From Moraxella sp035181385 (lineage in GTDB: Bacteria; Pseudomonadota; Gammaproteobacteria; Pseudomonadales; Moraxellaceae), in NCBI RefSeq assembly GCF_035181385.1, contig NZ_JAXCJK010000002.1, positions 124,001 through 188,000 on the forward strand: a stretch of DNA of 64,000 nt, read 5' to 3'. Shown piece after piece: positions 34,676-44,544 of the stretch. The position numbers were made by a program, and so were the translations under genes. Positions within the stretch are counted from its first letter, which is position 1; every line of letters begins with the position of its first letter. The notes under the pieces are model-generated. The model was given only the letters and a program-made list of their open reading frames with translations, was not told the DNA's origin and searched no databases.

Positions 34676-36052
34676 ATGACAATCAAATCTTTGAGCTTAG
34701 TATTGGCAATTTTGACCTTATCGGCTTGCCAAACCGTGCCAAAACAGATACATTTATCAGAAAATCTAAACAACTATCCTAAAAAATGCACAAGCATTGA
34801 TGATGAATCTTGTAATAATAACTGGTGGCAAGCGTTTGACGACCCAGTGTTAAACCACTATATGCACCATGTCATCACGCATAATCGTGAATTATCTGTC
34901 GCCACGCTTACCCTACAAAAGGCGATTTTTAACCACCAAAAAATCCAAGACAACAAAAAAATTATGATAAGTAGCACTGCCCTTGCCAATCAGCGTGCAC
35001 AAAAATCGCTTGCTACAGGTGAAACAAGCACAACAGGTGGTTTTGAGATGAATGTCAATGCCAGTTGGGAAATTGATTTATGGGGAAAACTGGCGTTACA
35101 ACAAAACATCAGTGAATGGGAAACACACGCAAGTCATGCCGACCGCCAAGCCGTGTTTATGAGCCTTACTGCCACAGCTGTCCGAGAATATTTTAACTTT
35201 TTGGGCATTGTGCAAAAACGCATGGACAATCAGCAAGCTCTAAATCACCAACAAAAACAACGCCAATTTTTACAAAATCAGCTAAAATTAGGACTGATTG
35301 CCCCTGCTGACACCGTACCGATTGAACAGACAATCAATAACCTACGACAAACCGCCAATAATCTAGTGCAACAACAACACGAAAGCCTAACCACCCTGTC
35401 ATTGTTAAGTCAAATTAATAAAAATGATTTGGAAAATCAGTTAAATACGCATCAATTTGCATTCAAATTACCAGAAAATATTCAAAAACTGCCCATGAAT
35501 GTGATAAATAACCGTCCAGACATTCAAGCACAACTATCACGACTGACGGTCAGTTTGGCACAAAAAAATCTCATCAAAAAAAACCAATATCCAACGCTGG
35601 TATTCACAGCAGGGGCAAGCTCACAACACAGTCATTTATTAGATTTACTAAAAGTGCCTGTACTTAACTGGGGGGTTTCGCTAAATATTCCGAATTTTAA
35701 TGCAAAAGATTATCAGCATCATTTAAATCTTGCAAAAATTGATGAGCATATTGCAACATTGCACTATCAAGACAGCGTGTATAAGGCGTTGGCAGATGTG
35801 CAAAACAAATTGAAAAATTTAGCAAATCTTAAACAAAATCATCAACTTATCTTAACAGCCGAACAGCTTGCCCAACAGCAACGCTCGCACCAACAAAAAC
35901 GCTACGAATTAGGGTTTATCTCTGCCAGAGAACTAGAAGACAGTAAAGAACAAGCCCGCCAAACCCAAACAGCGGTTATTGATAGTTTGGTTAATCAAGC
36001 CCAAGCCCTAGTGAATATCTACCAAGCGGTGGGCGGTGTGGTTGATTTGTAA
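34676..36052 (+). CDS. TolC/OprM-like outer-membrane efflux lipoprotein
   Basis: 458 aa. The lipoprotein signal ends in lipobox LSAC (Cys18 from this start). Two repeated outer-membrane-efflux halves are seen: WWQAFDDPVLNHYMHHVITHNRELSVA and VNASWEIDLWGKLA in the first, NNRPDIQAQLSRLTVSLAQKN and KRYELGFISARELEDSKEQ in the second. It should form the trimeric exit channel for MacAB. ATG at 34676 has AAAGGA at good spacing; an ATG at 34670 overlapping the macB stop is the alternative. Confidence 0.9.
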   Translation: MTIKSLSLVLAILTLSACQTVPKQIHLSENLNNYPKKCTSIDDESCNNNWWQAFDDPVLNHYMHHVITHNRELSVATLTLQKAIFNHQKIQDNKKIMISSTALANQRAQKSLATGETSTTGGFEMNVNASWEIDLWGKLALQQNISEWETHASHADRQAVFMSLTATAVREYFNFLGIVQKRMDNQQALNHQQKQRQFLQNQLKLGLIAPADTVPIEQTINNLRQTANNLVQQQHESLTTLSLLSQINKNDLENQLNTHQFAFKLPENIQKLPMNVINNRPDIQAQLSRLTVSLAQKNLIKKNQYPTLVFTAGASSQHSHLLDLLKVPVLNWGVSLNIPNFNAKDYQHHLNLAKIDEHIATLHYQDSVYKALADVQNKLKNLANLKQNHQLILTAEQLAQQQRSHQQKRYELGFISARELEDSKEQARQTQTAVIDSLVNQAQALVNIYQAVGGVVDL

Positions 36053-36113
36053 ATGCTAACGCTTGTGTTATAATGATTTGATTACTCTATTTTTAATAGT
36101 GCAGGGAATTATT

Positions 36114-37472
36114 ATGACACTTACCACCATCATCATGTCCGCAGGCAAAGGCACTCGTATGAAGTCTGCCAAACCCAAAGTCTTACAGCCCTTAGCAGGC
36201 AAGCCACTACTGGCTTATGTGCTGGCAACTGCCAAACAATTAGGCAGTCAAAAAACCATTGTCATTTACGGCTTTGCAGGCGAGCAGGTCAAAGACGCTT
36301 TTGCCTGTGAGCAGATTGACTGGGTGGAACAAAAAGAGCAACTTGGCACAGGACACGCTGTGATGATGACCTTGCCTGTATTGCCTAGAGACGGTAAAAG
36401 TCTGATTCTATCAGGTGATGTGCCGCTGATTGGGGTGGATACCTTACAAAGACTTACCCAAACGGACAGCCCATTTGCGATGCTAACGATGGACACAAAA
36501 ACCCCCTTTGGGCTTGGGCGGATTATCCGTAGGGACGGACAAGTTGTTGCCATTGTAGAAGAAAAAGACGCAAGCCAAAGCCAAAAACAAATCACCGAAA
36601 TCAACAGCGGTGTGTATTGTATTGACAATAAAATTTTGCATACCTATTTAAATAAACTTACCAATGACAATGCACAAGGCGAATATTATCTGACCGATAT
36701 TGTTAAAATGGCGGTAGATGACGGCATTCACATTGCCACCGTATCGCCAACTTATGCCTTTGAGATTGAAGGGGTAAACGACCGTATTCAACTTGCCAAC
36801 CTAGAACGCGCGTATCAAAGATTTCAAGCCCAAAATCTTATGAAATCTGGCGTGCATATCATTGACCCTGAGCGTTTTGATTTGCGTGGTCATTTGACTG
36901 TGGGGCAAGATGTTGAGATTGATATCAATGTGATTTTTGAAGGCGATTGCGTTTTGGGCGACAATGTCAAAATTGGTGCTGGCTGTGTCATCAAAAATAC
37001 GACCATCGCCAGTAATACCGTAGTACAGCCGTACAGTATTTTTGACAATGCGGTGGTGGGCGAAAATAACCAAATTGGACCTTTTGCAAGGTTGCGACCC
37101 GATGCCATTACCGCCCAAGATGTCCATATCGGCAACTTTGTGGAGCTTAAAAACACCCAAATGGCAAATGGAGCAAAAGCCAATCATCTGGCGTATCTGG
37201 GCGACAGCACGGTAGGCGAGCGGACGAATATCGGTGCTGGCACGATTACCGCCAATTATGATGGCGTGAATAAATTTAAAACCACGATTGGGGCGGACGT
37301 GCGTGTTGGCTCAAATGCGGTGTTGGTCGCACCTGTAACATTGGGCGATAAAGTAACCATTGGGGCAGGCTCTGTCATTACCAAAGATTGCGATGATAAC
37401 AAACTGGTGATTGCTCGTGGCAAGCAAGTAACCATTGAAGGGTGGGTAAGACCTGAAAAGCCGAAAAAATAG
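36114..37472 (+). CDS. glmU: Bifunctional GlmU (GlcNAc-1-P uridyltransferase / GlcN-1-P acetyltransferase)
   Basis: 452 aa. The N-terminal uridyltransferase has IIMSAGKGTRMKSAKPKVLQ, LGTGHAVM and SGDVPLI. The C-terminal left-handed beta-helix has hexapeptide repeats (IGPFARLRPDA, IGNFVELKNT, NHLAYLGDS, IGAGTITANYDG). It produces UDP-GlcNAc for peptidoglycan and lipooligosaccharide. ATG at 36114 with CAGGGA is preferred over an upstream in-frame start. Confidence 0.97.
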   Translation: MTLTTIIMSAGKGTRMKSAKPKVLQPLAGKPLLAYVLATAKQLGSQKTIVIYGFAGEQVKDAFACEQIDWVEQKEQLGTGHAVMMTLPVLPRDGKSLILSGDVPLIGVDTLQRLTQTDSPFAMLTMDTKTPFGLGRIIRRDGQVVAIVEEKDASQSQKQITEINSGVYCIDNKILHTYLNKLTNDNAQGEYYLTDIVKMAVDDGIHIATVSPTYAFEIEGVNDRIQLANLERAYQRFQAQNLMKSGVHIIDPERFDLRGHLTVGQDVEIDINVIFEGDCVLGDNVKIGAGCVIKNTTIASNTVVQPYSIFDNAVVGENNQIGPFARLRPDAITAQDVHIGNFVELKNTQMANGAKANHLAYLGDSTVGERTNIGAGTITANYDGVNKFKTTIGADVRVGSNAVLVAPVTLGDKVTIGAGSVITKDCDDNKLVIARGKQVTIEGWVRPEKPKK

Positions 37473-37609
37473 TTAAAAGCACATAATACTAAAAATGATT
37501 TTAAACTAAAAGTATAAATTTTGATTACAAAGTTTTTAGGTTTTATACACCCTTACAATCATCTTTTCAAGTTGTAAGGACATCATAAAAAAAATAGCAA
37601 TAAGACTCA

Positions 37610-38302
37610 TTACAAAAATAAAAATATGATCCCCGCCCCAAACACATCAAAGACAGCGTGCGCTATCGCAAAAGGCGTGATGGATTTTATTTTTTGGCGT
37701 AATGCAATAAAGACAACACCCATCATAGCAATCGCTACTGCCGACCACAAACCCTGATAAATATGAAAAATAAAACGAACAAACACGCTGCTTATCAACG
37801 CATAAAGGCGATGCTTGGGCAAGACAGCAAATGTCAGACCCATGAAAAACAATTCTTCATAAAATCCATTGACCACTGCGAACAATAACAATGCAATGCT
37901 AATATGTGCAAATAAATCAGTTTGTGCTTGGGTTGCGTCAGGAATAAAAGAATTACCCCCTGTTGATATGCCATAACTGCCATACAACACCAAATCTGTG
38001 GTCAACCCTCCCACGATGAGCAAACCAATGACCATCGGCAATGTCATTTTATTAACTGAAAAATCCAGCAATTTAACATCAAATTTTCGCCACCACAAAT
38101 AAATACCAGCTGCCACTAAAAATGTCAGCTCAATCAGAATGCTAGACCAGTTGGCATCATCAGAAAAAGACGATGCCAAAATGGGGTCTGGTGCAGGCTC
38201 ATGAATATAGCCCACAACAGAAACATAAGCAAAATACCCAAAAAATATGAATGACAAAACGACAAAGTCAAGATAAGTTAAAGGACGCTTTGCAGACTTC
38301 AT
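37610..38302 (-). CDS. CPBP family intramembrane protease-like protein
   Basis: 230 aa with six to eight membrane helices. CPBP (Abi) motifs are recognisable: EELFFMG for the EExxxR box, FIFH for FxxxH, and AHAVFD for HxxxD/N. The conserved Arg of the first box is Met, so catalytic competence is uncertain. The family includes eukaryotic Rce1 and bacterial bacteriocin-immunity proteins; the substrate here is unknown. A GTG nine bases upstream is an alternative start. Convergent with glmU. Confidence 0.8.
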   Translation of the reverse strand: MKSAKRPLTYLDFVVLSFIFFGYFAYVSVVGYIHEPAPDPILASSFSDDANWSSILIELTFLVAAGIYLWWRKFDVKLLDFSVNKMTLPMVIGLLIVGGLTTDLVLYGSYGISTGGNSFIPDATQAQTDLFAHISIALLLFAVVNGFYEELFFMGLTFAVLPKHRLYALISSVFVRFIFHIYQGLWSAVAIAMMGVVFIALRQKIKSITPFAIAHAVFDVFGAGIIFLFL

Positions 38303-38517
38303 AAACTTCACAAAAAAGTAGCCAAAAGCATCATTCTACAACAAAGTCTTTAAGGGTGTCAATTTGACCATTCACAGCGTGTCTAAGTTTGGTTTAAAAC
38401 CCACATTAACAGCCATATTAACGCCGATCAAACAAAACCATATAAAAATATTCAAATATTTGGTATCATAAGCAAAATCAATTTAAACCATTTTAGTTAA
38501 TTTAAAAAGAGAACAAT

Positions 38518-39159
38518 ATGACCGACCTAAACATACAAGTCATCAACCACCCCCTTGTCCGCCATAAACTTTCACTCATGCGTATGGCTGATTGCAGTAC
38601 TTATAAATTTCGCACTTTAACCAAGGAGCTGGGCAGATTGATGGCGTATGAAGCCAGCCGTGATTTTGAAATTGAGACCTTTAAAATGCAAGGCTGGTGT
38701 GGCGAGATTGATGGTGAACAAATCAAAGGAAAAACCGTAACGCTTGTGCCAATTTTGCGTGCAGGCATTGGTATGCTTGATGGCGTCTTAGACCTATTAC
38801 CAACCGCCAAAATCTCTGTTGTGGGTCTGCAACGAGACGAAGAGACATTAGAACCTGTGCCATTTTTTGAAAAATTTGTCAAAGACATTGACCGTCGCCC
38901 TGCTCTCATCTTAGATCCGATGCTTGCCACAGGGGGCAGTATGGTTGCCACTATTGATATGCTCAAAAAACACGGCTGTACCAACATTAAAGCTCTCGTG
39001 CTGGTTGCTGCACCAGAGGGCGTACGCTTGGTTAATAAGGCGCATCCTGATGTCAAAATCTACACCGCAGCACTTGATGACCACCTAAACGAAAACGGCT
39101 ACATCATTCCGGGCTTAGGAGATGCTGGCGATAAAATTTTTGGCACAAAAGAACTTTAA
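38518..39159 (+). CDS. upp: Uracil phosphoribosyltransferase
   Basis: 213 aa. The PRPP loop LILDPMLATGGSMVATI and the C-terminal uracil-binding GLGDAGDKIFGT are diagnostic. It salvages uracil to UMP. AGAGAA precedes the ATG, and an extended -10-like TGGTATCAT lies at 38461-38469. Single gene followed by a strong terminator. Confidence 0.97.
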   Translation: MTDLNIQVINHPLVRHKLSLMRMADCSTYKFRTLTKELGRLMAYEASRDFEIETFKMQGWCGEIDGEQIKGKTVTLVPILRAGIGMLDGVLDLLPTAKISVVGLQRDEETLEPVPFFEKFVKDIDRRPALILDPMLATGGSMVATIDMLKKHGCTNIKALVLVAAPEGVRLVNKAHPDVKIYTAALDDHLNENGYIIPGLGDAGDKIFGTKEL

Positions 39160-39186
39160 GCGATTCAAACTTTAATCATAAAAAAC

Positions 39187-39246
39187 ACCTTCCATAACCA
39201 CCCCAAAAACCATATGTTATTGGGGGTATGGAAGGTATCTTTTTAT
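39187..39246 (+). terminator. Intrinsic terminator of upp
   Basis: Long stem ACCTTCCATA..CCCCAA / TTGGGGGTATGGAAGGT, then TCTTTTTATT. Confidence 0.85.
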
Positions 39247-39279
39247 TGGGTCAGCTTACAATTTAAGCCAGATTACAAT

Positions 39280-42249
39280 CTAGGCTAATTTTTTAATCAC
39301 AAAACCAAAATCCTTCATCTTGGTTTCTTGTTCAAGTGGAGCAAGGCTGGCTTTGGTATGTGGTTTATCTTTAAGATATTTTTGAGCCACTCTTTTTAAA
39401 TCATCAAGCGTTACCGCCAAAATCTTGGCACGCAAGGCTTGCTGGTATGCCTTATCACGCCCATGAAGCTCAGCAAAACAAGATTTGACCGCCTCGCCTG
39501 CAGGTGAGCCTGGCTTATCCATGCCAGCAATGATGCCCAAAATCGCCTCTTGCAATTGCGATTTGTCATGTTCATGTTCAATCAGCCAGTCAATGCTTGA
39601 TAAAAAATGCTCAAAAGTCGCCTCACAGTTGGGATCTCGATAACTATAAAATTTAAATGACGCTGCATTGCCATCAAAGCTTGCACCACCGCCATATGCA
39701 CCACCTTTTTCCCGAATGGCAGAATGCAGATAGCCATTACGCAAAAACGGTGCAAGCACCATAAGAGCAGGTGTATCAGGGTCATCTGATGTGGTCGCAG
39801 GATAGGCAGAAGCATTGTGATAAACATTGGTTGGAATAAGCCAAGCGATGTCCTTGTCATCTTTACCACCCTCATCATCTAGCAAGTCTGACAACTCATC
39901 AAAAGGAAGCGATTTGGTGTTTGCGGTGATGGGTCTTGCACCCACATTCAAGGTGTTGCTAATCTGAGCACTCAAAGTCTGTGCTACTTCTTTTTCACAA
40001 ACCAAAATGACATCTTTTGGCAAATTGATCATCTGTGCATGAAGTGCCGATAGGCGTTCGGATAAGATTGTCCATTTTTCATCATTGTCATCTGCCAAAA
40101 ATGCCTTTAATGCCACAAGTGCAGGCAATCCAGAAAATGCATATTCAATCTGTGCAAGCCTACTCATACTTCGGCTGGCGGTCTGCATGGCATAAGCATG
40201 ACCCGACCCTGCTAAACGAGATTGCCAGCTGGTTTGCTTTTGTTGTAATAGCTCACGAATGCGGTCAGTTTCGCCAAATATCGTCTCATCAAGCACTTGA
40301 TTAACCAGTTGCATCGCTTCTGTTTTGCGGTTTAACGCACGAGTCGCTAGCACAAAATAGCTGGTCATTTTATCTTTATCTATCATGTCAGTACGCTGAC
40401 TGATACGAGCGGTCACACCTGATGAACACGCTGCCTGCACCGCTTGAAACTCTCGTGCGTCATACTTGCTTGTACCCACTTCTGACAGCAGTGTCAGATA
40501 AATAGGCAATAAAGGATTGCTTAAAATTTCATCTGCCTGATCACCCAACGGCATCACCACTTGATAGTAATACAAGCCGTTGGTTCCTGCGTGATATTGA
40601 TACAAAGTACGCTTTTGACCACTCAAAGTGATGGGTTTTTTATCAGCGTGTATGAAATGAATGTCAGCTGGAATGTCTTGTAGTCCCACTTTTGGTAGCA
40701 GATCAACATCATCAGCCATCATTTGGCGAGCCTGCAAATCGGCCATTTTTTGACGAATGACCTGTCGCTCTTTGTCGCTTAGCTTTTCATCAAGTTGTTC
40801 AAGACTCGCCTGCTCATCAGCCACCAATTGACTTGCTTTGTCTTTATCTGGCAAGGCAGTCAGGCGGACACGATGCGGATTATCAATCAAATGTTTTTTG
40901 ATCAGTTCTGGTACAAAGCTTGGATCGCTCGCTTGTTCCCTAAGCCAACTTAAATGCTCATCAATCTGCCAAACATCTAAGGGGTCTGCCCCATGAACTG
41001 CTGTACTAAATGCCTCTAGCATCAGTGTTAGGCCATATGGCATACCATCACCACCGATGTGCCTTTGATCAAGCTCTATTTGATGCAGTACAGTCTCAAT
41101 GGTGTCATTATCCACACCCTGACTTACCACATCTTTGAGCAATGCCAAAATCCCCTGCTCAACATCATCAGCATATTCAGCATCAGAGCCACGCACACCA
41201 GCATAGAACACCATTTCATAATGACTGTCATCAAGTCCTAATAATGGACTTGGGGCGACAGCATGCTCATAGCTTTCTAAATACGCACGCAGCGGTGAAC
41301 CAGAATGTTCTACCAATACCCCCTCCATAAGACGAAGTGCCAATCTTTGCTTTGGGTCACTGATGGTTGGTAGCAACCACGATAAAATATGATGGGTCAT
41401 CTGCTCACCATCATCATCGGCAATATAAGTATCTTGCACACGAACTGGACTGGTTAATCGCTGTTCAGTAACCGAAGTAAACTTTTTGCCAACTTTTGGA
41501 CGCTCAATATCATTAAATCTATCTAGCACATTGTCCTGCAAATACGCTTGAATGTCGCTTGCAGGAATGTCGCCAAAACTCATGACAATCGCATTTGATG
41601 GGTGATAATGCGTTTTGTGAAAGGCAACCAAATCATCATGAGTCAAATCAACGATATGTTTAGGGTCGCCCCCAGAATTATAATGGTAAGTTGTCGTTGT
41701 AAATAAATGTGGCATCAGCGAATGATAAATCTGATCAATCTCGCCACTCATCGCCCCTTTCATTTCATTAAAAACAATGCCATGATATTTGGGTTTATCA
41801 TGCTCATCAAGCTCAATACGAATGCCCTCTTGAGCAAAATCCAACTCATGAATATTGGGAAAAAAACACGCATCAGCATAAACGGACAATAAGTTAAAAA
41901 AGTCATTTTTATTTTGAGTAGCAAACGGATATACCGTCCAATCTGCTGCCGTCATGGCATTCATAAAGGTTTGTAAAGAACGCTTAATCATGCTAAAAAA
42001 CGGGTCTCTGACAGGATACTTTTCAGAGCCACACAGCACAACATGCTCTAAAATATGAGCCTCGCCACGAGAAGTCATTGGCTGTGTGGCAAAGCCTATC
42101 ATCAGTGCATTTTCATCATGATCGCACGCCAAATGATAGTGGATTAGTCCAGTTTCAAGATGCCGATAGTGCATCACATCAATGTTCAAAGCATCAATTG
42201 TGGTTGTACTAATCAGCTCAAAAGCAGGATTTGTTGCACAATTAGTCAT
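39280..42249 (-). CDS. M16C zinc metallopeptidase (presequence protease/insulinase-like)
   Basis: 989 aa. The inverted zinc motif HILEH is at residues 65-69 (HxxEH), followed by VLCGSEKYPVRDPFF and NAMTAADWTVYP, typical of the M16C (PreP/Cym1/falcilysin) group. The C-terminal half keeps GGAYGGGASFDGNAASFKFYSYRDPN. No signal peptide is seen, so a cytosolic oligopeptidase is likely. ATG at 42249 follows GGGGAGA; an earlier in-frame start adds 13 residues. Confidence 0.9.
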   Translation of the reverse strand: MTNCATNPAFELISTTTIDALNIDVMHYRHLETGLIHYHLACDHDENALMIGFATQPMTSRGEAHILEHVVLCGSEKYPVRDPFFSMIKRSLQTFMNAMTAADWTVYPFATQNKNDFFNLLSVYADACFFPNIHELDFAQEGIRIELDEHDKPKYHGIVFNEMKGAMSGEIDQIYHSLMPHLFTTTTYHYNSGGDPKHIVDLTHDDLVAFHKTHYHPSNAIVMSFGDIPASDIQAYLQDNVLDRFNDIERPKVGKKFTSVTEQRLTSPVRVQDTYIADDDGEQMTHHILSWLLPTISDPKQRLALRLMEGVLVEHSGSPLRAYLESYEHAVAPSPLLGLDDSHYEMVFYAGVRGSDAEYADDVEQGILALLKDVVSQGVDNDTIETVLHQIELDQRHIGGDGMPYGLTLMLEAFSTAVHGADPLDVWQIDEHLSWLREQASDPSFVPELIKKHLIDNPHRVRLTALPDKDKASQLVADEQASLEQLDEKLSDKERQVIRQKMADLQARQMMADDVDLLPKVGLQDIPADIHFIHADKKPITLSGQKRTLYQYHAGTNGLYYYQVVMPLGDQADEILSNPLLPIYLTLLSEVGTSKYDAREFQAVQAACSSGVTARISQRTDMIDKDKMTSYFVLATRALNRKTEAMQLVNQVLDETIFGETDRIRELLQQKQTSWQSRLAGSGHAYAMQTASRSMSRLAQIEYAFSGLPALVALKAFLADDNDEKWTILSERLSALHAQMINLPKDVILVCEKEVAQTLSAQISNTLNVGARPITANTKSLPFDELSDLLDDEGGKDDKDIAWLIPTNVYHNASAYPATTSDDPDTPALMVLAPFLRNGYLHSAIREKGGAYGGGASFDGNAASFKFYSYRDPNCEATFEHFLSSIDWLIEHEHDKSQLQEAILGIIAGMDKPGSPAGEAVKSCFAELHGRDKAYQQALRAKILAVTLDDLKRVAQKYLKDKPHTKASLAPLEQETKMKDFGFVIKKLA

Positions 42250-42370
42250 ATCTCCCCCTATTATTTTTTTAGATATAAATTTAGACACAATAAGGGTGGT
42301 AGTTTAGCATAATTTACCATAAAAGATGATGGCCAGTGGATACATTTTTGGCAAAATATGCCTTAAAAAA

Positions 42371-42403
42371 CAAAAAACCGTAAATTATTATTACGATTTT
42401 TTG
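42371..42403 (-). terminator. Probable terminator after the PepSY gene
   Basis: Minus strand CAAAAAATCGTAA, loop, TTACGGTTTTTTG with one mismatch and a T-run, 90 bases past the stop. The stem is A/T-rich. Confidence 0.5.
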
Positions 42404-42463
42404 TTACCAAGAGCTTTAAAGACTTTGACAAAATGACAAAATTGCACAAAATTTTTAAATCAT

Positions 42464-42505
42464 ATCAATCATCAATCATCAATCATCAATCATCAATCAT
42501 CAATC
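42464..42505. repeat. Heptanucleotide tandem repeat (ATCAATC)x6
   Basis: Six exact copies at 7-base spacing. On the minus strand they read GATTGAT and begin inside the last codons of the PepSY protein gene; its TGA stop lies in the second copy. Confidence 0.95.
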
Positions 42506-42798
42506 TCACTTTTTAATATTTTGCCAGTTTTTGCATCAACAGATACATGATACTCAACGCCTTTTGCATTGACGACATCAACATCAAAATGTGCGCCAAG
42601 ATGATGGTCATGATCAAACTCCACTTTTTTGACCGAAGTACCTTTGATGTGGGCTTTGGCAAGCTTGCTCGCTTTGGCAAGCGAAATGTATTGTGCTTTA
42701 TTTTGTTCATAAATACGCATATCATCGTCTGCCATCGCAGGAGCGGCAAATGCTGTAGCAGTTAATGCAAAAATAGATAAAGCCAAAATGTGTTTCAT
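42493..42798 (-). CDS. Secreted PepSY domain protein
   Basis: 101 aa. The signal peptide MKHILALSIFALTATAFAAPAMA should be cleaved after AMA, leaving about 78 residues. The mature part has one PepSY unit: AKASKLAKAHIKGTSVKKVEFDHD, then VDVVNAKGVEYHVSVDAKTGKIL. The DHDHHLGAH stretch is rich in His and Asp and might bind metal (inference). CGGAG precedes the ATG. The last four residues (EIDD) come from the heptanucleotide repeat. Confidence 0.9.
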   Translation of the reverse strand: MKHILALSIFALTATAFAAPAMADDDMRIYEQNKAQYISLAKASKLAKAHIKGTSVKKVEFDHDHHLGAHFDVDVVNAKGVEYHVSVDAKTGKILKSEIDD

Positions 42799-42979
42799 GG
42801 ATAATCTCCGTTGGTTACTTATTCAAATTACTTATTCAAAACAAAAACATAATAACAGCAAAAACTCAGCTTGATATTGAATATTTGCAACTTTTTGTAA
42901 AATTTTCAATCATTTTGTCAAGTTTAAAAGCACATTGGCTGATGTAGCAATTTGGCCACTGGTATTATTTATCATCAAT

Positions 42980-44422
42980 TTAGCCAAGTTTGGCAAAAAT
43001 AATTTGTTTAAGCTCAGTATCACTTTTATGCTGAACATCTGTGCGTCTGGTCGCATAAAAGATAACGCCAAGCACGATCCACACCGCCAAAGCATAACGA
43101 GACGGTGTGCTTAATGCACTGATGGAATTTGGCAACAACAAAAGCAGTAAAAACCCCACTGAAATGATCATGCCTAAGACACCCACAAATGCTTGCAAGG
43201 CACTCTTTGGTTGTACACGCATACCAAATACCACACCCTCACGCCCCAGTTTGTACGCACAAGCACAAGTATAAAAAAAGGTTATTGCGATACCGACGCT
43301 AGCCATATCAACAATCCACAATAACGCTCCTCTCCCAAACCAAGGGCTAATCATACACACCGCCATGATTGCGTAAAAAGCCACTGTTGGCGTTCCATGT
43401 ACAAAATGCACTTTACCAAACACAGGTGGTAGCATTTGGCTGCGACTTAGCGTCAAGACCACACGACTGGCTGCCACATAAAAACCATTCAATCCTGTTA
43501 GCACACCCATACTGACCGCCAAAACCATCAGCACCAATCCAAATTTGCCCATCACCGATGCCATCACTGCACCTGTCGCCCATGAACTGCTTGCAAAATT
43601 TGACAAATCATCACCAAAAGCAAGAGCTGCTGCCACAATGATTGCAACATACAAACAACTTGCACTCAAAACACTGGCAAGGAGCAACTTCATAATCTTG
43701 GTACCACAAAAGCGAAACTCGCCAGCCAACTGCGGAATACCATCAAAACCCACATAAGCCCAAGGCACAAAAGCAACAATCGTTGCTACTGCCGACCAAA
43801 AACTCACGCCATTTGGCGGTAACAACAATGGCCCTACGCCATGATTGGTATAATGAATGCCTGCACCAAACAACACTGCCGCCACCGCAATAAACATCAA
43901 CATGACTGCCAAGAATTGAACACGCCCAGAGATGGCAGTATTATTAGCATTTAAATACGCAAAAGCCACTAAAAATAGCGACGACACCGCCACCTCTGGT
44001 GCATAAATTTTCCAACCAGCGATCTCATACAGCTCCCCTTGCATCATCATCTCAGGGACAATCAACCTCAGTACAAGCGTTACCGCTGACGCATTGAGCG
44101 AAATGATGCTGATATAACCCAGCATGAGTGCCCAACCTGCAATAAATCCATGTATGCGTCCAAAGCTCGCCAACGCAAAAGCAATGCCACCACCTGTTAC
44201 AGGCAAAGATTTGGTGGCATAACCATAGTTAATCGCAATAACGCCAATCAAAATCGTACCAATCAAAAAACCTGTAATCACAGCCATCAGACCTGCTGAT
44301 GACAACCATTCGTAGGGCAACACAAACGCACCCCAGCCCACCGCAGAGCCAACCGCCATCGCATAAACCCAGCCCATCTTAAAACCTTGGTTGATTGGTA
44401 CAATTTGGTTGGAATGATTCAT
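42980..44422 (-). CDS. APC family amino acid/amine permease
   Basis: 480 aa with about twelve membrane helices. The N-terminal helix 1 GSAVGWGAFVLPYEW holds the glycine-rich substrate loop of APC transporters, and FVPWAYVGFDGIPQLAGEFR is the helix 6 region. The substrate is not determinable from sequence. It lies 122 bases downstream of a TauD-type dioxygenase on the same strand, which suggests a sulfonate or amine substrate (inference). GAGGGA precedes the ATG. Confidence 0.87.
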   Translation of the reverse strand: MNHSNQIVPINQGFKMGWVYAMAVGSAVGWGAFVLPYEWLSSAGLMAVITGFLIGTILIGVIAINYGYATKSLPVTGGGIAFALASFGRIHGFIAGWALMLGYISIISLNASAVTLVLRLIVPEMMMQGELYEIAGWKIYAPEVAVSSLFLVAFAYLNANNTAISGRVQFLAVMLMFIAVAAVLFGAGIHYTNHGVGPLLLPPNGVSFWSAVATIVAFVPWAYVGFDGIPQLAGEFRFCGTKIMKLLLASVLSASCLYVAIIVAAALAFGDDLSNFASSSWATGAVMASVMGKFGLVLMVLAVSMGVLTGLNGFYVAASRVVLTLSRSQMLPPVFGKVHFVHGTPTVAFYAIMAVCMISPWFGRGALLWIVDMASVGIAITFFYTCACAYKLGREGVVFGMRVQPKSALQAFVGVLGMIISVGFLLLLLLPNSISALSTPSRYALAVWIVLGVIFYATRRTDVQHKSDTELKQIIFAKLG

Positions 44423-44544
44423 TAAAATCCCTCATCACTGATGATTAAAATTTGATTAAAAAAGATTGATGGTTTGTTGTGAGGTGTATTATTTATCATA
44501 AGATGATTTTAATGAGCACGCTGACCGCACAGTCTACTCATCAA

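Noticed and set aside
42464..42505. Possible CRISPR array
   Set aside because: Contiguous 7-base units without spacers; a simple tandem repeat. No cas genes in the window.
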